The notes: generated by a model from the sequence alone, not told the origin. 64,000 nt of DNA from Rhodovulum robiginosum (GCF_003944755.1 NZ_RWGU01000046.1:118913-182912); one strand, 5' to 3'; numbered from the stretch's first letter, positions 14,031 through 22,976 are shown. Numbers and translations: made by a program.

Positions 14031-15217
14031 CCGAAGAGGTCGCGGCGGATAAGGTCGTCGATCCCGGCGGCGAGCATCCGGTCCTCGAAGGCATGGCGCA
14101 GCGAATACATCGAGTGGTGCGGCGTCTCGAGCAGGCCATTCGCGCGGAGAAACTTGTTCACGACCGCGCTCAGGGTGGCGCGGTTGCGGTAGCGGGGAAA
14201 GCCCTCGGGGTACTGCTTGAATGCTTTCAACGAGACGCCCGTCAGCGGGATCACCCGGCGGGCGTAGTGGCTCTTCAGCTGCCGTCCCTCGGGTTCGATG
14301 GAGATATGCGGCACGTCGCAGTCCAATCGGATCGTCTCGGCCGTCAGCGCCGCTCCTTCGGACGGCCGATAGCCGGTGTTGATCATCCCGAGCAGCAGGG
14401 CACGGGCCTGGCCGTTCAACCCGTCCAGCGCGCCGGGGGCGAGCAGACGCTTCCTGATCCAGTCCTCGCTGAACGGCGGGCGCGTCTGCTTCTCGCCTTC
14501 CTTGAAGGATAACTCGCCCAGCGGCAGGGACAGTCCCAGCCGCTTCATCGTGTTCACGGTCTTCAACACGTCGCCCAGGTGGATCAGGTCCTTGTTCGCA
14601 GAGTTTGCGGTCACTTCACCCGCCTCGATCCGGTCGAGCCAGTGCTGTCGAAAGTCCAGCATGTCGTCGCGGGTGATGTTGGCGATCTCCTTGTTGCCGA
14701 CGACTGCGACAAAGTTCTTCACCGCCTTCTTGCGCGGCGCCTCCCAGCGGCGCAGCTGATCCTCGCTCTTGCCAAGCGTCTTCTCCTTGGCAAACGTCCA
14801 ATAAAGCTCCAGTGCCTTGGTGACCGTGATACGGGGTTCCGGGACAGTTCCGAGTAGGGCGGCGGCTTCGACCGGGTCAGGCTGGTTCGCAGGCGCGGGG
14901 ATCGCCTCGACGCGCTCGACGACATCCACGACAGGCAGCTTTGCCACCGCACCCGCGTCTAGATAGCGAAAGCCTCGCGCCTGGGCGAGGTCACGCGCGG
15001 CCTCGTAGCGCGCCTCGGCATCTTCACTGTTCCCGGCCAGCCGCGCCTCCCAGGCCTCGATCATCTGGCTCCACGCCCGATCCGCCTTGCTCCGAGCGAT
15101 GGTCTCTGAGTCGGTGTGAAGGCTGATCCAGACGGTTTCGCGCGGCTCGATACCCCGATACCGGCGCGGCACGCGGCGGCGGAGGTGGAAAAGGCGGCCT
15201 CGTTTGGCAATGCTCAT
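13949..15217 (-). CDS. Tyrosine integrase (phage/genomic-island type)
   Basis: A 422-residue site-specific recombinase. The N-terminal arm and core-binding region (MSIAKRGRLFHLRRRVPRRY) precede the catalytic domain with Arg in NTGYRPSEGAAL, Lys in LKSHYARRVIPL, His-x-x-Arg in MYSLRHAFEDR, His in LFGHRLDRERYGKG and the Tyr nucleophile in ERYGKG. All catalytic positions are present, so the enzyme looks functional. It starts 19 bp from four tandem 12-bp repeats and about 150 bp from the 3' end of tRNA-Ser, the classical layout of an integrated element. It is the only intact recombinase in the accessory block. Confidence 0.93.
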   Translation of the reverse strand: MSIAKRGRLFHLRRRVPRRYRGIEPRETVWISLHTDSETIARSKADRAWSQMIEAWEARLAGNSEDAEARYEAARDLAQARGFRYLDAGAVAKLPVVDVVERVEAIPAPANQPDPVEAAALLGTVPEPRITVTKALELYWTFAKEKTLGKSEDQLRRWEAPRKKAVKNFVAVVGNKEIANITRDDMLDFRQHWLDRIEAGEVTANSANKDLIHLGDVLKTVNTMKRLGLSLPLGELSFKEGEKQTRPPFSEDWIRKRLLAPGALDGLNGQARALLLGMINTGYRPSEGAALTAETIRLDCDVPHISIEPEGRQLKSHYARRVIPLTGVSLKAFKQYPEGFPRYRNRATLSAVVNKFLRANGLLETPHHSMYSLRHAFEDRMLAAGIDDLIRRDLFGHRLDRERYGKGASLEHVAELVARIAF

Positions 15218-15235
15218 GGCGGAGAAATCCCCCGT

Positions 15236-15283
15236 TTGTGCAGCAAATTGTGTAGCAAATTGTGTAGCAAATTGTGCAGCAAA
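15236..15283. repeat. Four tandem 12-bp repeats between integrase and tRNA-Ser
   Basis: The unit TTGTGYAGCAAA is repeated four times without spacer (15236, 15248, 15260, 15272); units 1 and 4 have C and units 2 and 3 have T at the variable position. It lies just upstream of the integrase start and 88 bp from the tRNA 3' end. This is the expected place for arm-type binding sites of the integrase or for an autoregulatory operator. Confidence 0.85.
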
Positions 15284-15371
15284 TCAAGCGGACCAAACAC
15301 CGCCGTCAGCGCGAAAACGCCGAATTTCGCCCTACTATCAGGCGATTATGAGATGGCGATATTGAGGAAAA

Positions 15372-15461
15372 TGGCGGAGACGAAGGGATTCGAACCCTCG
15401 AGACGGTTTCCCGCCTACTCCCTTAGCAGGGGAGCGCCTTCGACCACTCGGCCACGTCTCC
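15372..15461 (-). tRNA. tRNA-Ser(GCU)
   Basis: A 90-nt gene read on the minus strand. The acceptor stem is GGAGACG pairing with CGTCTCC, followed by discriminator G and an encoded CCA. The anticodon loop CTGCTAA gives anticodon GCT (15425-15427 on the plus strand), decoding AGC/AGU. A long variable arm and the TTCGAATC T-loop are present. Its 3' end points to the integrase, so it is the probable attachment site of the element on its left. Confidence 0.97.
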
Positions 15462-15598
15462 GCCGAGGGGTTTACCAGCATAAGCGTACGGAAAACAAGC
15501 CATGATATGGGCTTTGAGAGACACAGGCCACCGCCCCAGTACCAGGCCTCCGGCGGAGGCGATCCGGAGTTGCTCCGGCCCTGCAATTCGCGGTTGCC

Positions 15599-16579
15599 TC
15601 AGTAGAGACCGGCTACCCGTGCCCGCAGCTTGACCAGGGCCAACACGGTGTCGATCGTGGGCGTCGGCGTGCCTGTGACCTGCCCGAGTTCCTGTACCGA
15701 TCCGACCAGCGCGTCGATCTCCATCGGCCGGCCCTGGTCGAGATCCTGCAGCATCGAGGTGCGGTGCGCCCCCACCGCGGCGCCGCCGTCGATCCGCCGT
15801 TCCACATCGATGGGGAATTTCACGCCCAGCTTTTCGGCGATCTCCTGCGCCTCCAGCATCATGTCTCGCGCCACCGCCCGCGTGCCGTCGTCGGTGCAAA
15901 GCACGTCGAGCGTCGCGTGGGTCAGCGCCGAGATCGGGTTGAACGACAGGTTGCCCCAAAGCTTCACCCAGATCTCATCACGGAGTTTCGGCCGCACCGG
16001 GGCCTTCAGCCCCGCCGCCGACAGCGCCTTCGACAGCACCGCCGCGCGCTCCGACTTCGACCCGTCGGGCTCGCCCAGGGAAAACCGGTTGCCCTCGATA
16101 TGCTTGACCACACCGGGTTCGATCACCTCTGCGGCGGGATAGACGACACAGCCCAGCACCCGGTCGGGGCCAAAGCCGTTCCACTGGGCGTCGCCCGGGT
16201 CCACGCTTGCCAGCCGCGTGCCTTCGTAGTCCCCGCCGATCTTGTGGAAATACCACCAGGGCACCCCGTTCACACCGCTCACGATGGTGGTGTCGGGCCC
16301 GATCAGCGGCTGCATCTTGTCCACCACCGGCGGCACCGAATGCGCCTTGAGCGTGACGATCACGTAGTCCTGCGGGCCCAGGTCGGCGGCATTGTCCGAG
16401 GCATTGACCGGCACGGTCGCGTCCGTCCCGCTCTCCTCCTCGATCAGCCGCAGGCCGTTGGCCTTCATCGCCGCCAGATGGGGCCCGCGCGCCACGAGGC
16501 TGACCTCGGCCCCGGCCTGAGCCAGCTTGGCGCCCATATACCCGCCGATCGCGCCGGCCCCGAACACACAAATCTTCAT
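15599..16579 (-). CDS. 2-dehydropantoate 2-reductase family protein
   Basis: A 326-residue NADPH-dependent reductase of the ketopantoate reductase (PanE/ApbA) fold. The dinucleotide-binding loop GAGAIGG is near the N-terminus, the catalytic Lys is expected in VIVTLKAHSVPP, and the C-terminal helical domain contains RDEIWVKLWGNLSFNPISAL, with the conserved Lys and Asn, and a substrate-binding Asp/Ser region. It is the last gene of a five-gene minus-strand series with a tripartite transporter and acyl-CoA synthetase. That context suggests a 2-oxoacid reduction step in catabolism rather than pantothenate synthesis; this is inference. Small inverted repeats between 15548 and 15580 may end the transcript. 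Confidence 0.85.
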   Translation of the reverse strand: MKICVFGAGAIGGYMGAKLAQAGAEVSLVARGPHLAAMKANGLRLIEEESGTDATVPVNASDNAADLGPQDYVIVTLKAHSVPPVVDKMQPLIGPDTTIVSGVNGVPWWYFHKIGGDYEGTRLASVDPGDAQWNGFGPDRVLGCVVYPAAEVIEPGVVKHIEGNRFSLGEPDGSKSERAAVLSKALSAAGLKAPVRPKLRDEIWVKLWGNLSFNPISALTHATLDVLCTDDGTRAVARDMMLEAQEIAEKLGVKFPIDVERRIDGGAAVGAHRTSMLQDLDQGRPMEIDALVGSVQELGQVTGTPTPTIDTVLALVKLRARVAGLY

Positions 16580-16688
16580 CGTTCCGTCCCCGATTGCAGC
16601 GGCCGGGCCGATCGCCCGCCGCCCTGTCTTCTTCTTGGCTCAAATACCCCCGCCGGAGGCACCGGCCCGCGCAGGCGGGCCGGCCTCT

Positions 16689-18221
16689 TTACGCCGCGCT
16701 CTCGGCCAGGCCCAGCTTCTCGGCCAGGCCGATCCGCTGCAGCTTGCCGGTCGCGCCCTTCGGGATCTCGTCGAGGATCACGACCTTGCGCGGCACCTTG
16801 AAATCGGCCACCCGCTCGGCGGCGAAGGCGCGGATCTCTTTCTCGGTGGCCTCGGCGCCCTCTTTCAGCACCACCGCCGCGGCGACCTCTTCGCCGAGCT
16901 TGGGGTGGGGCAGGGCGAAGGTCACGCATTGGGCGATGGCAGGGTGGTCCATGAGCACGCCGTCCACCTCAAGCGGGCTAACCTTTTCGCCGCCGCGATT
17001 GATGATCTCCTTCAGCCGCCCGGTCAGGTGCAGGTAGCCGTCCTCGTCGAAGGCGCCCTGGTCGCCGGTGCGGAACCAGCGCCGGCCGTCGGCCTCGAAA
17101 AAGCTCTTGGCGTTGGCGTCGGGATTGCCCTCGTAGCCCGGAGTCACGTTCGGCCCCGAGATCACCACCTCGCCGGTGCCCTCGACCAGCCGGTCTTCGG
17201 TCTCGTGGGCGGTGCGCACCACCGGGCCCGCCTCGACCCCGACCGAGCCCGGCTTTTGCCCGCGCGGCGGCAGCGGGTTGCAGCACATCTGGTGCGCCGC
17301 CTCGGTCATGCCGTAGGCCTCGACCAGCGGCGCGCCGAAGGTCTCGACAAGCTTGGTCATCACCTGGGCCGGCAGCGAGGCCGAGGACGAGCGCAGGAAG
17401 CGCAGGTCGGCCGCCTCGATGATCTCGGCGTTGCGCGGAGCGCGCGACAGGATCGCCTGGTGCATGGTCGGCACGGCGGTGTACCAGGTGGGTTTGGCAT
17501 CGGCGAGCCAGCCAAAGAACCTCAGCGCATCGAAGCCCGGGGCGCACCAGATCGAGGCGCCGGCCGAGAGCGATGCGGTAACCGCCGCCACCAGCCCGTG
17601 GATGTGGAACAGGGGCATCACGTTCAGGCAGCGGTCCTGGGGCGTCAGTGCCAGCGACTCGGCGATGTTGCGCGCCGACGCGGCAACGTTCGATTGCAGC
17701 AGCGGCACGATCTTGGGCCGCGAGGTGGTGCCCGAGGTGTGCAGGATCAGCGCCACGTCATCGGCTTCTGGCGCGGCGGTGTCGCAGGCGCCCCCGCTGC
17801 CCTCGGCGGTCAACTCGAACGTGCCGGCCGGCGCGGCCTCGTCGGCGCCGAGCCACAGAATGGTCAGCCCGGAGCGTTTGGCCGCGGCCAGCGCAGGCCC
17901 GTCATAGCCCGTGGCCAGGACGATCGCCTTGGCCTTCAGATCCTCCAGGTAAAAGGCGTATTCGTCCTCCCGGTAGGCGGGGTTCAGCGGCGCCGTGACG
18001 GCGGCCTGGGCGATGGTGACGAACGCGGTGGCCATCTCCGGGCCGTTCGGCAGCACGATCGCCACCCGGTCGCCCCGGCCAATGCCGGCGGCGTGCAGGT
18101 CCGCGGCCACCTTGTCGGCCTGCGCCTTCAGCCCGCCATAGCTCAGCCAGTCGCGTCCGGGTGCGCCAATGGCCGGAAGGGCGTCGTCATGTCCCGCGAT
18201 CAAGTCCGTGATGGTCTGCAC
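16689..18221 (-). CDS. AMP-forming acyl-CoA synthetase (oxalate/dicarboxylate-CoA ligase-like)
   Basis: A 510-residue adenylate-forming enzyme that activates a carboxylic acid with ATP and CoA. Visible motifs are the P-loop-like LILHTSGTTSRPK, the VEAYGMTEAAHQM segment, WFRTGDQGAFDEDGYLHLTG and the catalytic Lys in PKGATGKLQRIG near the C-terminus. The HTSGTTSRPK and EAYGMTEA patterns are shared with the oxalyl-CoA synthetase group, so a short or dicarboxylic substrate is likely. It is 30 bp downstream of tctA and probably acts on the acid imported by TctABC. The divergent ScfR-type regulator fits control by short-chain acyl compounds. The exact substrate cannot be read from sequence. Confidence 0.88.
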   Translation of the reverse strand: MQTITDLIAGHDDALPAIGAPGRDWLSYGGLKAQADKVAADLHAAGIGRGDRVAIVLPNGPEMATAFVTIAQAAVTAPLNPAYREDEYAFYLEDLKAKAIVLATGYDGPALAAAKRSGLTILWLGADEAAPAGTFELTAEGSGGACDTAAPEADDVALILHTSGTTSRPKIVPLLQSNVAASARNIAESLALTPQDRCLNVMPLFHIHGLVAAVTASLSAGASIWCAPGFDALRFFGWLADAKPTWYTAVPTMHQAILSRAPRNAEIIEAADLRFLRSSSASLPAQVMTKLVETFGAPLVEAYGMTEAAHQMCCNPLPPRGQKPGSVGVEAGPVVRTAHETEDRLVEGTGEVVISGPNVTPGYEGNPDANAKSFFEADGRRWFRTGDQGAFDEDGYLHLTGRLKEIINRGGEKVSPLEVDGVLMDHPAIAQCVTFALPHPKLGEEVAAAVVLKEGAEATEKEIRAFAAERVADFKVPRKVVILDEIPKGATGKLQRIGLAEKLGLAESAA

Positions 18222-18251
18222 CTGGATTTCCTCTCTTCTCGTTTTGCCCGA

Positions 18252-19769
18252 TCACTCGGCCGGGGCAGTGGATTTGGATCTTCTGCGGGCCACCATCTTG
18301 ATGATCGGCAGAAGGAAGAACAAGACCGACAGTGCGACAAACAGCGCCGAGAGCGGACGCTCGACGAAGACCAGGATGTTGCCCTGCTCGCCGATCAGCG
18401 CCTGTCGAAAGCTTTTTTCCATCAGCGGCCCAAGCACCAGCGCCAGCACCAGCGGCGCCAGCGGGTAGTCGGCCTTTCTGAGAACATAGCCTGCGATGCC
18501 GAAAACCGCGATCAGCCAGACGTCGTGCATCTTCTGGCTGGGGGCGAAGCCGCCGACGATGCAAAGCACCAGCACCATCGCGCAGAGCACCGAGAACGGC
18601 ATCCGCAAGGCCCAGACGAAGATCGGGATCAGCGCGATGTTGATCAGCACGGCGGCGAGGTTCGCGGTGTAGAGCGAGCTGATGAGGCCCCAGACGAAAT
18701 CGGGGCTTTCGATGAACAGCATCGGCCCCGGCACCAGCCCCCACATCACCATCCCGCCCAGAAGCAGCGCGGTGGTGGGCGAGCCCGGAATGCCCAGCGT
18801 CAGCATCGGCAGCAGCGAGCCGGTGGAGGCCGCGTTGTTCGCCGTCTCCGGGGCGGCCACGCCCTCGATATTGCCGCGGCCGAAGGTCTCGGGCTTTTTC
18901 GACATCGACTTGGCCATGCCATAGCTCATCAGCGCGGCCGGCGTGGCGCCGGCGGCCGGCAACATGCCCACGAAAAATCCCAGCACCGAGCCGAAGCTCA
19001 TCGTCCTCCACAGCCGGTTCATGCGAACCAGCCCTGCGCGCAGCTCGGCAAAGCTCAGCCGGGCCGGGGTAACGGCGGGCGAGGTGCGCGAGGTCTCGAT
19101 GGTATAGAGAACCTCGCCCACGCCGTAGACGCCGATGGCCAGCACCAGAAACGAGATGCCCGAATAAAAGCCCGGCATGTCGAAAAAGATCAGCCGCGGC
19201 TGGCCCGAGATCAGGTCGAGCCCGACGGTGGACAGCACCAGCCCGAGGCTGATCATCACGATGGTCTTGAAGATGTCGTCGCCGCCGAGACCTACGAAGG
19301 TGGTAAAGGCCATCAGGACTAGCGCGAACTCCTCGGCCGGTCCGAAGGCGAGCGCCAGATCGGCCAGCGGCACGGCGAAGATTGTAAACAGGATCACCGA
19401 GATCGTTCCGCCCACGAACGACGCGACGGCCGCGGCGATCAGCGCCAGCCCCGCCTCGCCCTTTTGCGCCATGGGTCGGCCGTCAAAGGTGGTGGCCACG
19501 GCGGTCGAGGCGCCCGGGATGCCCAGCAGGATAGAGCTGACCGCGCCGCCGTACATCGCCCCGTAATAGATCGCGGCCAACAGGATGATTGCCGAAGATG
19601 GCGGCACGATGAAGGTGAGCGGCAGCACGATGGCCACGCCATTGACCGAGCCCAGGCCGGGCATCGCCCCGATGAACAGCCCGGCGGTGACGCCGATCAG
19701 CACGATCATGATGTTCAGCGGCGAAAGCGAGGTTGCGAAACCTTCGGCGAGAAGCGCAAGTATCTCCAT
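18252..19769 (-). CDS. tctA: Tripartite tricarboxylate transporter, large permease TctA
   Basis: A 505-residue inner-membrane permease of the TTT family with about 10-12 hydrophobic segments. Characteristic stretches are GVTAGLFIGAMPGLGSVNGV and, in the second half, SFGSVLGFFVGMLPAAGATP and LTLGIPGSPTTALLLGGMV, the two repeated GxPGxG-like motifs of TctA. It takes up carboxylates using the ion gradient together with TctB and the periplasmic TctC. The gene follows tctB by 12 bp and precedes the acyl-CoA synthetase. Confidence 0.95.
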   Translation of the reverse strand: MEILALLAEGFATSLSPLNIMIVLIGVTAGLFIGAMPGLGSVNGVAIVLPLTFIVPPSSAIILLAAIYYGAMYGGAVSSILLGIPGASTAVATTFDGRPMAQKGEAGLALIAAAVASFVGGTISVILFTIFAVPLADLALAFGPAEEFALVLMAFTTFVGLGGDDIFKTIVMISLGLVLSTVGLDLISGQPRLIFFDMPGFYSGISFLVLAIGVYGVGEVLYTIETSRTSPAVTPARLSFAELRAGLVRMNRLWRTMSFGSVLGFFVGMLPAAGATPAALMSYGMAKSMSKKPETFGRGNIEGVAAPETANNAASTGSLLPMLTLGIPGSPTTALLLGGMVMWGLVPGPMLFIESPDFVWGLISSLYTANLAAVLINIALIPIFVWALRMPFSVLCAMVLVLCIVGGFAPSQKMHDVWLIAVFGIAGYVLRKADYPLAPLVLALVLGPLMEKSFRQALIGEQGNILVFVERPLSALFVALSVLFFLLPIIKMVARRRSKSTAPAE

Positions 19770-19781
19770 TCCCGGGCCCCC

Positions 19782-20276
19782 TCAGAAGAACTGTGCGTAA
19801 AGCGGGATGAAAAGCGGCTCGGTGATCCCCTTGGGCAGCAGGATCTTCAGCGTGACCTCGAAGAAGAAGAACAGAAAGACCGGCGTGGCAATCGTGAGTA
19901 TGCCGATCAGGAGCCAGCCGTGGTGCCCGAAGATACGCAGGTAAAACACGAGAAACGCCATCAGCGCCACATAGGCCCCGACCAGCGGGGTGGCCGCGAT
20001 GGTTGCGATCAAGAGGCCCGACACGCCCAGGATCTGCGGGATCGCGTCGGCGTCGGGGATGAATTTCTCGTTCTTGTGCGGCGCCGCGCGGGTGAAGCTG
20101 CGCAATAGGACGATGGCCGATGCCCCCAACATGATCGCCGACAGCCAGAACGGGAACGACCCGCCGCCGGGCCCCGAGCCCTCGACCCATCCGATCGGCA
20201 GCACCGTGGCGTGCCACATGAAATAGAGCGACAGGCCCATCAGGGCGACAGCAATGATACGGTCGGCGGCCAGCAT
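19782..20276 (-). CDS. tctB: Tripartite tricarboxylate transporter, small permease TctB
   Basis: A 164-residue membrane protein with four predicted segments (for example IIAVALMGLSLYFMWHATVL near the N-terminus and LTIATPVFLFFFFEVTLKIL near the end). ATG 20276 (MLAADRIIAV) is preferred to the longer ORF because AAGGAG stands five bases before it. TctB is the poorly conserved small subunit, recognised here by topology, size and position between tctC and tctA. Confidence 0.9.
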   Translation of the reverse strand: MLAADRIIAVALMGLSLYFMWHATVLPIGWVEGSGPGGGSFPFWLSAIMLGASAIVLLRSFTRAAPHKNEKFIPDADAIPQILGVSGLLIATIAATPLVGAYVALMAFLVFYLRIFGHHGWLLIGILTIATPVFLFFFFEVTLKILLPKGITEPLFIPLYAQFF

Positions 20277-20357
20277 GGCGGCTCCTTGGCGTATGTGTAG
20301 ATGCAAGGAGCCGGGCGGGCTGGCGAGCCCGCCCGGCCAATAAGGGTCAGAAGAGGC

Positions 20358-21338
20358 TTACGAGCCCAGTTCGCCCATGCCGTCGAGGATGTTGCGGTGA
20401 ACCTCGCGGCCGTTCAGCAGGAATTGTTGCAGATCATCGCCGCTCAGGAACTGCGCGTCGAGCGCTTCGTCGGCGGCGTATTTCTGCCATTCCTCGGTTT
20501 CCGAGACCTTCTTGAACAAGTCGGTGTAGTAGGCAACCGCCGCATCGGGCATGTCCTTCGGGGCGACGAAGCTGCGCTGCATCGTGTAGACGAGGTCATG
20601 GCCCAGCTCGCGCATGGTCGGCACGTCCGGGAACGCCTCGAGCCGCTCTTCCGAGAAGGTGGCGATGGGACGCGACTTGCCCGCCTTGTAAAAGCCCATC
20701 TGCTCGGCCGGGTTGTTCACGGTCGAATCGATGTGGTTGCCGATCAGGTTCTTGGCCACGGTGCCGCCGCCGTCGAACGGAACGTAGGTGTATTCGAGGC
20801 CGAACTCGTTCTCCATCATGGCGGTGACGAGGCTGTCTTCCTGGCCCGAGCCGGTGCCGCCCATCTTCCACGTGCCGCCAGCTTCCTTCACCGCGGCGAC
20901 GTAGTCGTCGAGCGTCTCGATATCGCTCTCGGAGTTGACCCACAGGATGAAGTTGTCGTTGGCCATCCGGGCGATCGGGTTGAAATCTTCGATGTCCACG
21001 CCGATGTCGGTCCGCAGCGGGGTGGTGTAATAGCTGTTCAGCGTCGCCATGATGGTGTGGGCGTCGCCTTCCTTGTCCTTGAGGTAGCGCAGCGCCTCGG
21101 CGCCGGAGCCGCCGCCCTTGTTGACCGGAAGCACGGGCATGTTGGACAGATTGTTCTTCTGGATGATCGACTGGAACAGCCGCGCCAGACGGTCGGCGCC
21201 GCCGCCCTGGCCGGCCATGATGACCATCTCGATCGGTTTATTGGGCTGCCAGTCTTCGGCCATCGCCGGGCTGCCGATGGCCAGTGCGGCCGCGGTCAGG
21301 GTGGCAAGCGCCGAGCGTCGTGTGAATTTGTTCATCAT
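20358..21338 (-). CDS. tctC: Tripartite tricarboxylate transporter substrate-binding protein TctC
   Basis: Periplasmic solute-binding protein of the BUG family, 326 residues. ATG 21338 (MMNKFTRRSALATL) is chosen because GGGAGG lies directly upstream and the N-terminus then becomes a Tat-like/Sec signal ending SPAMAEDW. The family motif NKPIEMVIMAGQGGGADRLA lines the ligand site, and PFDGGGTVAKNLIGNHID, VNNPAEQMGFYKAGKSRPIA follow the BUG pattern. It is the first gene of the transporter operon and faces the ScfR-type regulator. The ligand is unknown, probably a small carboxylate. Confidence 0.95.
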   Translation of the reverse strand: MMNKFTRRSALATLTAAALAIGSPAMAEDWQPNKPIEMVIMAGQGGGADRLARLFQSIIQKNNLSNMPVLPVNKGGGSGAEALRYLKDKEGDAHTIMATLNSYYTTPLRTDIGVDIEDFNPIARMANDNFILWVNSESDIETLDDYVAAVKEAGGTWKMGGTGSGQEDSLVTAMMENEFGLEYTYVPFDGGGTVAKNLIGNHIDSTVNNPAEQMGFYKAGKSRPIATFSEERLEAFPDVPTMRELGHDLVYTMQRSFVAPKDMPDAAVAYYTDLFKKVSETEEWQKYAADEALDAQFLSGDDLQQFLLNGREVHRNILDGMGELGS

Positions 21339-21480
21339 GTGTATCCTCCCATTTGGAAACGCTACGTTTGTCCGCCTGATCTGCGTTGGAATTATCGCCG
21401 ACGGTTCGTCTCCCGCGCTGCAAACTATTGCGTTCTTGGAAAATTCCACGAAAAAGAGAGTCGGTGTGTTAATGTGTCAT

Positions 21481-21511
21481 TTTACAAGGGCGGATCCTGT
21501 AAGGTTGTAAA
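21481..21511 (+). promoter_or_regulatory. Candidate operator repeats in front of the ScfR-type regulator
   Basis: TTTACAA (21481-21487) and TTGTAAA (21505-21511) form a 7-bp inverted repeat with an extra TGTAA half-site (21498-21502) between. They lie immediately before the start codon at 21514, in the 175-bp region shared with the divergent tctC operon, and could mediate autoregulation. RamB, the actinobacterial relative, binds A/T-rich TTTGCAAA-type boxes, which is a loose parallel only. Confidence 0.4.
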
Positions 21512-21513
21512 CG

Positions 21514-22920
21514 ATGGCCAAGGCACTGATCGGGTCGCAGTTGCGGCAGTTGCGCCGCCAGCACGGCCATACCCAGGCCGAAATGGCCCGCCGGCTGGAT
21601 ATCAGCCCGGCCTATGTCAACCTGCTGGAAAACAACCAGCGCGCCCTGTCGGTGCAGGTGCTGATGGCCCTGACCGAGGTCTATGGCGTCGACATGCGCG
21701 ATTTGGTTTCGGATCGCGACACCGCGCGGCTGGCCGATCTGCGCGCGGCGGTGGCCGACCCCGCCTTTGCCGAGGACAAGCCCGACCTGCAGGAGTTGCG
21801 ATCTGTGGTCGACCACGCGCCGCGGTTCGCCGACCTGTTTCTGCATCTCTACCGCAGCCATCGCAGCGCGGTTGACCATCTGGCGCGGATGGGCGGCACC
21901 GGCGCCGAGGGCGATCTGTTGCGCACCGCGCCCGAGGCCGCCATCCACGATTTCTTCCGCGACAACCGCAACTATTTCGACCCGCTGGAAACCGCCGCCG
22001 AACAGACCCGCCACCAGATCGGCGGTGCGCCCGACGACATGTACGCTTTACTGAAACGGCACCTGCGGGTGCAATTCCACGTTGACGTGACCGTCAAGAG
22101 TACCGGCGAGATGCCCGACACCCTGCGCGTGTTCGACCGGGCGGCTGGGCGCGTTCTGCTGTCCCAGTCGCTGGACCATCCCAACCGGGTGTTCCAACTG
22201 GCGCACGTGCTGGCGCTGGTCACCGCGCCCGAGTTGCTGGACCGGCTGACCGAGGCCAGCGGCATCGCCGCCGAGGCCACCCGTGCCCGCTGCCGGGTGG
22301 AGCTGGCCAACTATTTCGCGGCGGCGCTGCTGATGCCCTACGAGCGGTTTCTCGACCTTGCCGAGACGACCGAGTACGACATCGACCGGCTGGCCGCCGC
22401 CTTTGGCACGACGTTCGAACAGGTCGGCCACCGGCTGACCACCTTGCAGCGCGACGGGGCGCGGGGCGTCGGCTTTTTCCTGCTGCGGATCGACCGGGCC
22501 GGCAACGTGACCAAGCGGGTCAACGCCACCGCCTTTGCCTTGGCCGAAAAAGGCGGGGCCTGCCCCGTCTGGAACATTCACAACGCCTTTGCCACGCCCG
22601 GCGCGATCCTGCCGCAGCTGGTCGAACTGCCCGACGGCGCGCGGTATTTCACTATCAGCCGCACCAGCGACCGGCCGTCGCTCGGCACCGGGGCGGCGGA
22701 GGCGCGGCTGGTGGTGGCGCTGGGCTGCGAGCGAAGCGAGGCGCACCGCGTGGGCTATGCGCGCGCGCTCAACCTCGACCGCGGCGGGGCGGCCGCGCGG
22801 ATCGGGATCAATTGCCATCTTTGCCCGCGGCCGTCCTGCCCGCAGCGCGCGCATCAGCCCATCCACATGGAGCTGCCCATCGACGCCAATCGGCGCGGCA
22901 AGACCCGCTACGAAAGCTGA
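21514..22920 (+). CDS. ScfR/RamB-type short-chain fatty acyl transcriptional regulator
   Basis: A 468-residue regulator with an N-terminal XRE helix-turn-helix (GSQLRQLRRQHGHTQAEMAR, ISPAYVNLLENNQRALSVQV), a central IrrE/ImmA-like domain and a C-terminal Cys-containing DUF2083 domain (GINCHLCPRPSCPQRAHQP). In the IrrE-like part the zinc-protease HExxH is absent (FQLAHVLALV), as in the ScfR/RamB group. Family members sense short-chain acyl-CoA status and control glyoxylate, methylcitrate or acyl-CoA genes. It is divergent from tctCBA and the acyl-CoA synthetase, its likely targets. TAAGG is the only ribosome-binding-site-like sequence before the ATG. Confidence 0.88.
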   Translation: MAKALIGSQLRQLRRQHGHTQAEMARRLDISPAYVNLLENNQRALSVQVLMALTEVYGVDMRDLVSDRDTARLADLRAAVADPAFAEDKPDLQELRSVVDHAPRFADLFLHLYRSHRSAVDHLARMGGTGAEGDLLRTAPEAAIHDFFRDNRNYFDPLETAAEQTRHQIGGAPDDMYALLKRHLRVQFHVDVTVKSTGEMPDTLRVFDRAAGRVLLSQSLDHPNRVFQLAHVLALVTAPELLDRLTEASGIAAEATRARCRVELANYFAAALLMPYERFLDLAETTEYDIDRLAAAFGTTFEQVGHRLTTLQRDGARGVGFFLLRIDRAGNVTKRVNATAFALAEKGGACPVWNIHNAFATPGAILPQLVELPDGARYFTISRTSDRPSLGTGAAEARLVVALGCERSEAHRVGYARALNLDRGGAAARIGINCHLCPRPSCPQRAHQPIHMELPIDANRRGKTRYES

Positions 22921-22927
22921 CCCGCGC

Positions 22928-22976
22928 GACGTCGCACGATCCCCGGCCCCGGGCCGGGGGGCGGTCGAGCGACGTC
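22928..22976. terminator. Strong stem-loop after the ScfR-type regulator gene
   Basis: Outer arms GACGTCGC (22928-22935) and GCGACGTC (22969-22976) enclose an inner inverted repeat CCCGGCCC/GGGCCGGG (22942-22949 and 22951-22958). It begins 8 bp after the stop codon, a suitable place for termination, but there is no T-run. The rest of the 308-bp gap up to 23228 holds no recognisable gene. Confidence 0.5.

Noticed and set aside
13457..14512. 351-codon ORF on plus strand
   Set aside because: Mostly antisense to the integrase with no family pattern.
15236..15283. Short tandem repeat considered as CRISPR
   Set aside because: 12-bp units are directly adjacent, without spacers and without cas genes; fits integrase arm sites instead.
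16527..19322. 931-codon ORF on the plus strand
   Set aside because: It runs antisense over the acyl-CoA synthetase and tctA, with His/Arg/Gly-rich low-complexity translation; typical shadow ORF of GC-rich genes.
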